From CAYHXN01 sp964360605 (GTDB lineage Bacteria > Patescibacteriota > Minisyncoccia > UBA6257 > WO2-44-18): a stretch of DNA of 64,000 bases. The notes beneath the pieces were generated by a model, which was not told where the DNA came from, ran no database searches, and saw nothing but the letters and a program-made list of their open reading frames with translations. Made by a program: the position numbers and the translations under genes. Below are positions 14,400 through 22,075 of the stretch, in pieces (positions within the stretch are counted from its first letter, which is position 1; every line of letters begins with the position of its first letter). The stretch lies in the NCBI GenBank assembly GCA_964360605.1, contig CAYHXN010000002.1, positions 1-64,000 of the forward strand. The letters are read 5' to 3'.

Positions 14400-15107
14400 A
14401 TGCGGAGACTACTCTACCCGTTTTACGGAATTTGGGTGATTTTTTCGGGAATCGGAATTGGCATCTTTGCGTCGGTAAAGTTCACGCTATTTCAAGCAGT
14501 GTCTTGGACACTCTTTCCTTGGAATAGGTTTAGAGTTGCAACAGATAGGCATAATCACCCTCATCGATATTGTAATTTTAATAATCAAGTTAGGGAGTGC
14601 TGTTTTGATCTTTATGCTTTCCTTCAAGCCAGTATCTTAACTGTAGCCCCTCTGATTGCTTTAATTATTGTCTTGGTTAGTAGGGGTACCCCTAATATTA
14701 AATTCAATGATTCTGTTTTGGAGATTAACTCCGATGGTGTGCTAGCTGGCATTTCTGTCATCCTTTTATTAACTAACGCTTTGAGCGTCTTTTATGAAAT
14801 CGGCCGTTGGTATCAAAACAAGAAGGAAAAGGAGAAGGCGGAGCGAAAAGGGGCGCTTTCCGAAGCGATGGCGAAGAGTAATCCGGAAAAACCTGCGGAA
14901 CTTCCTAAATCCGAACCCCAAAAACCCGCTCCGATTGAACAGCTTACAGTTCTTTCCGGAAAGATTTTAGCTACGGAACTGATTACGGAAAAACAGGCTT
15001 CTGAATTTATGACCGAAATTTCCGAAGCGCATAAAGACGGCGCCCTCAGCGATTCGGAACGCGATTCGCTGTTCCGAATGATTTTCCGGAGAGCCCAGCC
15101 GGTTTAA
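14400..15107 (+). CDS. Three-helix membrane protein with charged cytoplasmic tail, unknown
   Basis: A perfect GGAGGTG site precedes ATG 14400. The 235-residue protein has helices near 7-28, 76-97 and 113-135, with a Cys/His-containing loop between the first two (HNHPHRYCNF, RECC). From residue 140 it becomes a Lys/Glu helix, a Pro-rich stretch (PEKPAELPKSEPQKPAP) and a C-terminal helical segment. No family recognised. It ends in a strong terminator. Confidence 0.7.
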   Translation: MRRLLYPFYGIWVIFSGIGIGIFASVKFTLFQAVSWTLFPWNRFRVATDRHNHPHRYCNFNNQVRECCFDLYAFLQASILTVAPLIALIIVLVSRGTPNIKFNDSVLEINSDGVLAGISVILLLTNALSVFYEIGRWYQNKKEKEKAERKGALSEAMAKSNPEKPAELPKSEPQKPAPIEQLTVLSGKILATELITEKQASEFMTEISEAHKDGALSDSERDSLFRMIFRRAQPV

Positions 15108-15110
15108 CAA

Positions 15111-15146
15111 GGCCCTTGACCCCGCTTCAACGCGGGGCCTTTTTTT
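15111..15146 (+). terminator. Rho-independent terminator
   Basis: The stem ccccgc/gcgggg, extended by an outer ggc/gcc pair, is followed by seven T. Confidence 0.88.
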
Positions 15147-15194
15147 AAGCGATAAAGCGGGCTATCATGTATTTAGAATATTGAAGGTTCGGAA

Positions 15195-15671
15195 ATGAAG
15201 CGAAAAACTCCGGAAGATATTTTTAAGTGGGCGCTTCTGGAATTAAAGAAATTTGGAGGCAACGCTCCGAAGATAGACGAATTCTTATACAGAACATTTA
15301 TTCCGGAGGTCTTGAAGATCCCCAGCAATACGCTAGGAGAAGAACTTTATAATTTCTTAAAAAAGTGGCAGGACATGGATGAGGAATGGTTTAAAACAGC
15401 GGAACGAAAGAGTGATGAAGCGAGAGCGGCGAGGTACTCTCTTGATAAACAGGCGGCCGTAATGCTGGGAGCGTATCGCGAGCTTTTTAAGATGTTGGTG
15501 GAATTAAGAGATTGGCTGAATAAAAATATGCCGGCGGCCTTTCCGGATGAGTTACAAGCCATTATTCTGGCGGTGGTGGAGCACGAAACAGAAGATTTCA
15601 AGAAAGAGTTAGAAGATCTTGAAAAAGATTTAGGAGAGGGTCCCAATGAAGAAGACGATGAGAATAAGTAA
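15195..15671 (+). CDS. Helical acidic cytoplasmic protein, unknown
   Basis: This 158-residue protein has no signal or membrane segment, is predicted almost wholly helical, and ends in a very acidic tail (KKELEDLEKDLGEGPNEEDDENK). No motif recognised. It is a single gene between two terminators. A short hairpin with T-run (15673-15697) follows. Confidence 0.65.
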   Translation: MKRKTPEDIFKWALLELKKFGGNAPKIDEFLYRTFIPEVLKIPSNTLGEELYNFLKKWQDMDEEWFKTAERKSDEARAARYSLDKQAAVMLGAYRELFKMLVELRDWLNKNMPAAFPDELQAIILAVVEHETEDFKKELEDLEKDLGEGPNEEDDENK

Positions 15672-15672
15672 T

Positions 15673-15697
15673 CATCCTCATAAATGGGGATTTTTTA
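15673..15697 (+). terminator. Rho-independent terminator
   Basis: The short stem tcctca/tgggga (one G-U pair) is followed by six T. Confidence 0.6.
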
Positions 15698-15709
15698 TTG
15701 TGGCCGCTG

Positions 15710-16549
15710 TTATCTAAAAGAAAATTTTTCCTGTAAACTTTTAAAGAAATAGTTTTTTTCTAGCTCCGCGAGTTTTACTAGCTTGGGAGAACGTTTGATG
15801 ATGACTTTATCTTTTTTATCAAGAGGGAAAATCCGTTCACCGTCGGAAATTAAGAGAACGTCGGCTTTCTTCCCGTCTTTCGTGAAGAGCAGGCCGCGTT
15901 GCCTAAAGTCAATTATTTCTAATCCAACTTTATTTTCCGGTTTTACTATCATGCTGGGAGTGGGAATGTTGTGGTCTAGAATCTCGCTTAAGATCATTCC
16001 TTGGAAATCGGGCATTACAATCGGACCGTGCGCCGACAAATTGTAGGCCGTGGAACCGGTAGCGGTTGCCACCAGAAATCCGGTTCCGTGGACGTATTGC
16101 ACCGGATGGCCTTCTATGGTCACGGAAATTTCCACTATGCCCACCGGATTTTGGATAATGAAATCGTTGAGTGAAACCGCGCTAAAAACCTGGCGTCCGC
16201 GGCGCGAAACTTTGGCTTCCAGCATCATTCTTTTCGCGATAGAAAACTGTCCTTTTAATAATTTATCCAGACCTCTTAAGAAATTACCGGGTTTTCTTAC
16301 CGAAGCTAAAAAACCAACATGGCCGAGATTGAGGCCGAAAATAATTGCTCCGGATTTTTGATATTTCCTAGCGGCTTCCAAAATCGTCCCGTCGCCCCCC
16401 AAAACCACTACTGCTTGGGGACGAGCGTCGGAAATTTTTATTCGGGGATGTTTTTTACTGACCCATTGGGAGATTTTTTTATGCCAATTTACCGCTTCGG
16501 AATTTTCCGGACGGTAAAAAACAGCAATATTTTTAATTTGACTCGCCAT
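15710..16549 (-). CDS. nadK: NAD kinase
   Basis: This 279-residue protein has the NAD kinase motifs VVVLGGDGTILEAAR (GGDGT phosphate loop), FGLNLGHVGFLAS, and GTGFLVATATGSTAYNLSAHGPIV (the second conserved region that binds NAD). It phosphorylates NAD to NADP in the cytoplasm. It is divergent from nadE with 28 nt between start codons, and its own start region overlaps the nadE -35 element. It opens the NAD cluster. Confidence 0.95.
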   Translation of the reverse strand: MASQIKNIAVFYRPENSEAVNWHKKISQWVSKKHPRIKISDARPQAVVVLGGDGTILEAARKYQKSGAIIFGLNLGHVGFLASVRKPGNFLRGLDKLLKGQFSIAKRMMLEAKVSRRGRQVFSAVSLNDFIIQNPVGIVEISVTIEGHPVQYVHGTGFLVATATGSTAYNLSAHGPIVMPDFQGMILSEILDHNIPTPSMIVKPENKVGLEIIDFRQRGLLFTKDGKKADVLLISDGERIFPLDKKDKVIIKRSPKLVKLAELEKNYFFKSLQEKFSFR

Positions 16550-16566
16550 AATTATATTGATACATT
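16538..16566 (+). promoter_or_regulatory. Promoter of nadE-nrtR
   Basis: TTGACT (16538-16543), 17-nt spacer and TACATT (16561-16566) predict transcription start within a few bases of the nadE ATG. The -35 lies in the start region of divergent nadK. Confidence 0.6.
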
Positions 16567-16590
16567 AATAGTGTAAAATGAACACTATTA
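16566..16590 (+). promoter_or_regulatory. Candidate NrtR operator at nadE
   Basis: Perfect 9-bp arms TAATAGTGT and ACACTATTA are separated by 7 nt and cover the predicted transcription start and the nadE start codon. A matching site with the same 7-nt spacing lies before pncA (21384-21407). Assignment to NrtR is inference from position and gene content. Confidence 0.6.
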
Positions 16591-18518
16591 AAAAGTCTAA
16601 CTTCGGTTTTTTAAAAGTGGCGGCAGCTTCGCCCAAGTTAAGGGTTGCCGATATTGATTATAACACCGGCGAGATAATTAAACAGCTTAAAAAGGCGGCA
16701 TCCGGCGGCGCGCGCCTTGTCGTATTTCCAGAACTTTCGATTACCGGATATACCGCGGCGGATTTATTCCACCAACGGGCGTTTTTAGAAGCGGTAGCTC
16801 CGGCTTTGGTTAAAATCGCCGCCGCGAGTAGAAATTTAAACAGCGTTGCTATAGTCGGTGCGCCAGTTCCTTCCGACGGGAAAATTTACAACGCGGCAAT
16901 CGTGATTTTTGGAGGAAAAATTCTTGGAATTATTCCAAAAACCTATATTCCCGGATATAAAGAATTTTACGAAGAGCGCTGGTTCGCTTCCGCTAGAGAT
17001 TTAGTAAATAAAGAAGTGGAAATCGGCGGGAAAAAGGTTCCGATTGGCGCCGACTTATTGTTTAAGTTCCCTAAAATTCCCGGCTTTGTTTTGGGTATAG
17101 AAATTTGTGAAGATTTGTGGACGCCATTACCGCCAAGCGCTTTTCAATCTATTGGAGGCGCGACTATAATCGCCAATCTTTCTGCTTCTAATGATTTAGT
17201 CGGAAAAGCGGATTACCGGCGATCTTTAGTGGCCCAGCAATCCGCCCGTTTGATTAGCGGCTATATTTATTCTTCCTGCGGCGTCTATGAATCTACTACC
17301 GATGTGGTTTTCGGCGGACATTTATTAATCGCGGAAAACGGAGGTGTTTTGAATGAATCCCAGCGATTTTCCAGAAACAGCGAGATTATTTTTTCCGAAA
17401 TTGATTTAGAGCATCTGGCGATTGACCGCGAGCGGACTACTAGTTTTGGAGAGTCCGTGCATGAGGGCGGAAAAAAAGAATTCCGGTTTATTGATGTTCC
17501 TATGTCGCTTTTACCTTTATCACTGATTCGCCAAATTGATCCGCATCCGTTTGTTCCTCAAAACCCGAATGAATTAGACAAGCGCAGTGAAGAAATTTTT
17601 AACATTCAATCCGCCGGTTTAGCCAAGCGTTTGGAATACGCAAAGTTAAAAAAAATGATAATCGGCGTTTCCGGTGGACTGGATTCCACTCTTGCTCTTT
17701 TAGTGTCGGCAAGAACCGCCGATTTATTGGAATTGCCGAGGCAGAATATTTTAGCTTTTACGATGCCGGGATTTGCCACTACGAAACGCACTAAATCTAA
17801 CGCCCTGAAACTGGCTGAATTATTGGGAGCGGAAACGGAAACGATTGATATAACCGCCGGAGCAAAACAGCATCTGAAGGAACTTGGGCACGACGGCAAA
17901 AAACAGGATTTAGTTTTCCAAAACGTCCAAGCCCGGTATCGTACTTTGGTTTTAATGAACAAATCTAATCAGCTTGGTGGAATCGTAGTCGGCACCGGAG
18001 ATTTGTCGGAGCTGGCTTTAGGATGGAACACTTTTACCGGCGACCAGATTTCGCATTACAACGTTAATGCTGGCGTTCCAAAAACCTTAGTTAGATATTT
18101 GGTGGATTGGGTTAGCAAACGATCAGAGTTTCAAAAAGCGAAAAAAGTTTTAAAAGATATTTTAGACACGCCGATTTCCCCAGAATTAGTGAAAGAAAAA
18201 GGCGATAAAATTACCCAAAAAACGGAAGATTTAATCGGGCCGTACGAACTTCACGACTTTTTCCTTTATCACTTTTTGCGATGGGGGAGCGGGCCGAGGA
18301 AAATCTTATTTTTGGCTGAACGGGCGTTCGGCAAGAAATATAGCGCCGCGACCATTAAAAAGTGGCTGAAAAGCTTTTTGGAAAGATTTTTTGGCAATCA
18401 GTGGAAGCGGTCTGTGATGCCGGACGGCCCGAAAGTCGGTTCGGTCGCTCTTTCTCCGCGAGGAGATTGGCGAATGCCATCGGACGCCGAAGCAAAACTT
18501 TGGCTAAAAGAACTATGA
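16578..18518 (+). CDS. nadE: Glutamine-dependent NAD synthetase
   Basis: This 646-residue two-domain enzyme has an N-terminal nitrilase-type glutaminase with the Glu-Lys-Cys triad (VFPELSITGY, IIPKTYIPGYKEFYEERWF, GIEICEDLW) and a C-terminal synthetase domain with the PP-loop GVSGGLDSTLALL, GTGDLSELALGWNTFTGD and HYNVNAGVPKTLV. It converts nicotinate adenine dinucleotide to NAD using glutamine. Length and layout match the long glutamine-using form. The stop codon overlaps the ATG of the Nudix regulator gene (ATGA). Confidence 0.97.
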   Translation: MNTIKKSNFGFLKVAAASPKLRVADIDYNTGEIIKQLKKAASGGARLVVFPELSITGYTAADLFHQRAFLEAVAPALVKIAAASRNLNSVAIVGAPVPSDGKIYNAAIVIFGGKILGIIPKTYIPGYKEFYEERWFASARDLVNKEVEIGGKKVPIGADLLFKFPKIPGFVLGIEICEDLWTPLPPSAFQSIGGATIIANLSASNDLVGKADYRRSLVAQQSARLISGYIYSSCGVYESTTDVVFGGHLLIAENGGVLNESQRFSRNSEIIFSEIDLEHLAIDRERTTSFGESVHEGGKKEFRFIDVPMSLLPLSLIRQIDPHPFVPQNPNELDKRSEEIFNIQSAGLAKRLEYAKLKKMIIGVSGGLDSTLALLVSARTADLLELPRQNILAFTMPGFATTKRTKSNALKLAELLGAETETIDITAGAKQHLKELGHDGKKQDLVFQNVQARYRTLVLMNKSNQLGGIVVGTGDLSELALGWNTFTGDQISHYNVNAGVPKTLVRYLVDWVSKRSEFQKAKKVLKDILDTPISPELVKEKGDKITQKTEDLIGPYELHDFFLYHFLRWGSGPRKILFLAERAFGKKYSAATIKKWLKSFLERFFGNQWKRSVMPDGPKVGSVALSPRGDWRMPSDAEAKLWLKEL

Positions 18519-19186
18519 ATAAAAATAATTTATATTGGCCACCGGCGGTTACCGTGGATGTGGTTATTTTTACTATTGAAAACGGCGCTTTAAAAGTTCT
18601 ACTGATTAGGCGTCCGGAAAAACCTTTTGCCAATAAATGGGCATTGCCGGGAGGATTTTTATTTAAAAACGAAACTTCCGCGGAAGCCGCCAAACGGATT
18701 TTAAAAGATAAAGCAGGCGTTAATAATGTTTATTTAGAACAACTTTACACTTTTGACGACCCAAATCGTGACCCGCGGGGCCATGTTCTTACTGTTTCCT
18801 ATTTCGCTTTAGTGAATTTCGGAAAAATAAAGTTTTTAGGGAAAGACGCTCAAACGCCGACTTTTCATCCGACCGGCCAACTTCCTAAACTTGCTTTTGA
18901 CCATAAAGAAATTGTTAATTATTCCGTCCGACGCCTTCGCTACAAACTGGAGTATACCAACGCCGTTTATTCTATTCTACCGGCAAATTTTACTTTCGGA
19001 GAGCTTCAACAAGTTCACGAAACGATTTTGGATAAAAAAATGGACAAGCGGAATTTTCGTAAAAAGTTTATGTCCTTGGGCCTGATTAAGTCCGTGAATA
19101 AAAAATTGACCGGCGCGCGACAGCGTCCGGCAGAGCTTTTCCGCTTTGCTATTCAAAAACCCCGCGAGTTAAAGAGATTTTTATAA
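18515..19186 (+). CDS. NrtR-like Nudix-domain transcriptional regulator
   Basis: ATG 18515 overlaps the nadE stop by four bases; a longer frame from 18362 only reads through nadE. The 223-residue protein has a Nudix domain (VTVDVVIFTIENGALKVLLIRR start, box GGFLFKNETSAEAAKRILKDKAG) and a C-terminal winged-helix region (FTFGELQQVHETIL, KRNFRKKFMSLGLI). In the Nudix box the REUxEE core reads RILKDK, so catalysis is unlikely. This is the plan of NrtR, which senses ADP-ribose and represses NAD genes. Its place in an NAD cluster and the paired palindromes support this. Confidence 0.88.
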   Translation: MNKNNLYWPPAVTVDVVIFTIENGALKVLLIRRPEKPFANKWALPGGFLFKNETSAEAAKRILKDKAGVNNVYLEQLYTFDDPNRDPRGHVLTVSYFALVNFGKIKFLGKDAQTPTFHPTGQLPKLAFDHKEIVNYSVRRLRYKLEYTNAVYSILPANFTFGELQQVHETILDKKMDKRNFRKKFMSLGLIKSVNKKLTGARQRPAELFRFAIQKPRELKRFL

Positions 19187-19243
19187 TTTTACTTCGCAAA
19201 GTTTTTTTGATATAATCTTGCCAGCGCATTAAAAGGGGAGTGA

Positions 19244-20116
19244 ATGAGAGTTCAGACTTTTAGTATTCTGGCCGGAAGTGAAGCCTGCAATGCCCGTTGC
19301 CCATTTTGCGTTTCTAAAATGACTCCGCCAATGGGCATAGAACTGAAAGAGCCAGAAGTGAATTGGAGAAATTTTCGCAAGGCCTGCCGTTTGGCTCAAC
19401 TGACCGACGTTACTACAGTTATGTTTACGGGTAAGGGCGAGCCCACTTTATTTCCAAAACAAATCACCAGATTTATGGACGAGCTTGCGCGATACGATTT
19501 TCCAATTATTGAAATTCAGACTAACGGCATACCCATTGCGGAAAAACCGGAGATTTACGACCAATACCTGAAAGAATGGTACGAAAAGGGGTTGACCACC
19601 ATTGCGATTTCAATTGTTCATTATGATACGGAAAAAAATCGCCAAAATTACCTGCCTTCTAAAAAATCTTACATTGATCTGCCGGCGTTGATAAAAAAAC
19701 TACACGATTTTAAATTTTCCGTGCGGCTGACCTGTATTATGGTTCGGGAAGGCATTAATGGCGTTGCCGAATTGGAAAGACTAGTTCAATTCGCCAAGGA
19801 GAACAAAGTTGAACAGCTGACTGTGACGCCTGTCAATAAACCGGAAGAAACCGAAAACGAGGAAGTGTGGCATTGGACGAAAGAAAATCATCTTTTACCG
19901 GAACAACTCAAAGAAATTATCAATTATCTGGAGAAAAATGGTTCTCATCTGATGACTCTTTCGCATGGCGCAAAAGTGTATGATCTCCACGGCCAAAATA
20001 TTTGCTTAAATTATTGCCTGACGGTCCAGCCAGAAAGCGAAACTATGCGAAACATTATTTTCTTTCCGGACGGCCATCCTCGTCCTTATTGGCAGTATCC
20101 CGCAACTCTGTTTTAA
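19244..20116 (+). CDS. Radical SAM protein in NAD cluster, unknown substrate
   Basis: This 290-residue protein has the iron-sulfur motif CNARCPFC (CxxxCxxC, residues about 15-22), GKGEPTL as the SAM-binding GGE-type motif, IQTNG and AISIVHYD strands of the partial TIM barrel, and no extra iron-sulfur domain. A GGGGAG site precedes ATG 19244 and TATAAT lies near 19211. The reaction is unknown. Its location between nadE-nrtR and pncA suggests a nucleotide or tRNA related role, but this is position only. Confidence 0.88.
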   Translation: MRVQTFSILAGSEACNARCPFCVSKMTPPMGIELKEPEVNWRNFRKACRLAQLTDVTTVMFTGKGEPTLFPKQITRFMDELARYDFPIIEIQTNGIPIAEKPEIYDQYLKEWYEKGLTTIAISIVHYDTEKNRQNYLPSKKSYIDLPALIKKLHDFKFSVRLTCIMVREGINGVAELERLVQFAKENKVEQLTVTPVNKPEETENEEVWHWTKENHLLPEQLKEIINYLEKNGSHLMTLSHGAKVYDLHGQNICLNYCLTVQPESETMRNIIFFPDGHPRPYWQYPATLF

Positions 20117-20137
20117 ACCGCGCTTAGCGCGGTTTTT
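20115..20137 (+). terminator. Rho-independent terminator
   Basis: The stem aaaccgcgc/gcgcggttt with a TTA loop is followed by T residues, right after the radical SAM stop codon. Confidence 0.88.
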
Positions 20138-20196
20138 TGTTGATAAAAATTAGTTATTTTGATAAGTTTTTATTAGAGTTCTTTAAAAGGTGAAAA

Positions 20197-21369
20197 ATGG
20201 ACTTAGTATACACTGGAGAAACAGCGCCTGCTGTATGGTTAAAATCCATATTTTTGGCGGGACCTTCGCCGCGATCTCTAAATGTTAAATCTTGGCGGTC
20301 GGAAGCGATTATACTTTTAGAAAAGGCGGGTTATGACGGAGTAGTTTTTGTTCCGGAAAATCGTTCTGGCAAAACTGTTTACGAGGATAATTATGAAAAA
20401 AGTATTGATTGGGAACACCAAAATCTATACCGGTCAGATATAATCTTATTTTGGGTGCCGCGCAATCTTCGAACTATGCCGGCTTTTACCACTAATGTGG
20501 AATTTGGGCTTTTTGCTAATTCCGGCTACGTTGTTTTCGGTGCGCCTCCGCGGGCGACGAAAAATCGCTATCTTAAACTAGTTTGTGAAAAATTTTTGAT
20601 ACCGAAATACGACGATCTCGCATCATCAATTAAAACCGCTTTAGAAAAAATCGGCGATGGCGCGCCACGCAGCGACGGGGAGCGGGATATTCCCCTTTTG
20701 GTATGGCGTAGGAGTTCTTTCCAAGAATGGTACTTAGCGCTTCGTAAAGCCGGAAACCGATTAGACTACGCGAAGTTGGTTTATTCTTGCAGGCCGAAAG
20801 AACAATTCGTATATTCTTGGATCATTGAAGCCAAAATCTTTATAGGTTCGGAGAAACGCCACAAAACTAATGAAATTGTAATTTCCCGGGGTGATATTTC
20901 TTCTGTGGTATTGTACCGACGCGCCTCAAATCTTCTGGACACGGAAATAGTTCTGGCGCGCGAGTTTCGCAGTCCGGTAAGAAATTCAGACGGGTTTGTT
21001 TGGGAAAACCCGGGCGGATCTTCTCCTAATCCCAATATCGATCCTTTGGAGGTAGCTATTGAAGAGGTTTACGAAGAAAATGGGCTAAGGCTTGACCCAA
21101 AACGATTAGCGCCTTTAGGAAGCCGGCAATTGGCGGCGACTTTTTCTGCCCACCACGCACATTTGTTTAAAGTGGAATTGACCGCTGAAGAAATTAATTG
21201 GTTCCGTTCTCAAAAAGGAGTGGCAAGGGGAGTGAATCTTGGTAAGAGTGAAACCGGCGAACGGGTATACACGGAAGTTACGACTATTAGAGAAATTCTG
21301 GAAAATAACTTAGTAGATTGGAGTAATCTCGGAATGATTTTTGTGGCTTTAAATAGCAATCCCCATTAA
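20197..21369 (+). CDS. Deoxyribosyltransferase-like and Nudix fusion protein
   Basis: The N-terminal 150 residues resemble nucleoside 2-deoxyribosyltransferase-like domains (KSIFLAGPSPR, YDGVVFVPENR, SDIILFWVPRNLRTMPAFTTNVEFG). After a linker (about 150-210) comes a Nudix domain: TEIVLAREFRSPV then GGSSPNPNIDPLEVAIEEVYEENGL, in which the EExxEE core is intact apart from Glu in place of the usual Arg. The fusion suggests cleavage or exchange at an N-glycosidic bond coupled to a pyrophosphatase, plausible for NAD or nucleotide turnover (inference). The middle part, SWIIEAKIFIGSEKRH, is unassigned. Confidence 0.82.
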   Translation: MDLVYTGETAPAVWLKSIFLAGPSPRSLNVKSWRSEAIILLEKAGYDGVVFVPENRSGKTVYEDNYEKSIDWEHQNLYRSDIILFWVPRNLRTMPAFTTNVEFGLFANSGYVVFGAPPRATKNRYLKLVCEKFLIPKYDDLASSIKTALEKIGDGAPRSDGERDIPLLVWRRSSFQEWYLALRKAGNRLDYAKLVYSCRPKEQFVYSWIIEAKIFIGSEKRHKTNEIVISRGDISSVVLYRRASNLLDTEIVLAREFRSPVRNSDGFVWENPGGSSPNPNIDPLEVAIEEVYEENGLRLDPKRLAPLGSRQLAATFSAHHAHLFKVELTAEEINWFRSQKGVARGVNLGKSETGERVYTEVTTIREILENNLVDWSNLGMIFVALNSNPH

Positions 21370-21385
21370 ATCGGGGATTTTTGTT
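21359..21385 (+). terminator. Terminator overlapping stop codon
   Basis: The stem atcccc/ggggat has the TAA stop codon in its loop and is followed by TTTTTG. Confidence 0.82.
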
Positions 21386-21407
21386 TAGTGTATTTTTTAC
21401 ACGAATA
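21384..21407 (+). promoter_or_regulatory. Candidate NrtR operator upstream of pncA
   Basis: TTTAGTGT, 7-nt spacer, ACACGAATA: the same GTGT-N7-ACAC core and flanks as the palindrome at nadE. It lies directly upstream of the pncA -35 element. Confidence 0.5.
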
Positions 21408-21410
21408 AGC

Positions 21411-21439
21411 TTGACCTTGTAAGCAATATTTAGTAAACT
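21411..21439 (+). promoter_or_regulatory. Promoter of pncA-pncB
   Basis: TTGACC (21411-21416), 17-nt spacer and TAAACT (21434-21439), followed by an AAGGAG site and ATG 21467. Confidence 0.75.
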
Positions 21440-21466
21440 AAGGCCAGGAACTTGAAAGGAGAGCCC

Positions 21467-22075
21467 ATGAAGAAAGCGCTGTTGATTGTGGATGTCCAGA
21501 AGGATTTTTGTCCGGGCGGGTCTTTGGCAGTGCCCAACGGCGATGAAGTAGTGAAGCCGCTGAATAATCTGGCAGTCCATGCTCTTTTATACGGTTGGTC
21601 TTTATTTGCATCTCGTGACTGGCACCCTCTGGTAACGAAGCATTTTTCTAATTATGGCGGCATTTGGCCCATACATTGCGTGCAGAATACCCGCGGCGCA
21701 GAATTTCACTACGGTCTTTATATGAACGCCGCGGGAACATTTTATAAAACGGAAATAGTTTCTAAAGGAGTTCAGCCCGATGAAGATGGCTACTCGGCTT
21801 TTGACGGCAATTGCGATCAACTGGAAAAGCCGCTATTGGAAGTTCTTAATCTTCAGGGAATAACTGAAATCTATATTGGCGGCCTCGCGACCGATTACTG
21901 CGTTCGCGCTTCGGCGCTGGACGCCGTCAAGTATGGTTTTAAGACCTATCTTCTACTGGACGCCTGCCGCGCGGTAAATCTCAAACCTGGCGACGGCGAA
22001 AAGGCGGTTGAAGAAATGAAGAAGGCCGGTGTAATTATTACGACTACTGGAGAGGTGATGAGTGGAAAAGTTTGA
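21467..22075 (+). CDS. pncA: Nicotinamidase
   Basis: ATG 21467 has a GAAAGGAG site; the in-frame 21452 start would lie upstream of it. The 202-residue isochorismatase-fold protein has the catalytic triad Asp (LLIVDVQKDFCPGG), Lys (AGTFYKTEI) and Cys (GGLATDYCVRASALDA), and the metal-site residues in ASRDWHP. It hydrolyses nicotinamide to nicotinate, the first step of salvage. pncB follows with a 14-nt overlap, so translation is coupled. Confidence 0.96.
   Translation: MKKALLIVDVQKDFCPGGSLAVPNGDEVVKPLNNLAVHALLYGWSLFASRDWHPLVTKHFSNYGGIWPIHCVQNTRGAEFHYGLYMNAAGTFYKTEIVSKGVQPDEDGYSAFDGNCDQLEKPLLEVLNLQGITEIYIGGLATDYCVRASALDAVKYGFKTYLLLDACRAVNLKPGDGEKAVEEMKKAGVIITTTGEVMSGKV

Noticed and set aside
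18362..18514. N-terminal extension of the NrtR-like protein
   Set aside because: The extra 51 codons lie wholly inside nadE; ATG 18515 overlaps the nadE stop and starts the Nudix domain correctly.
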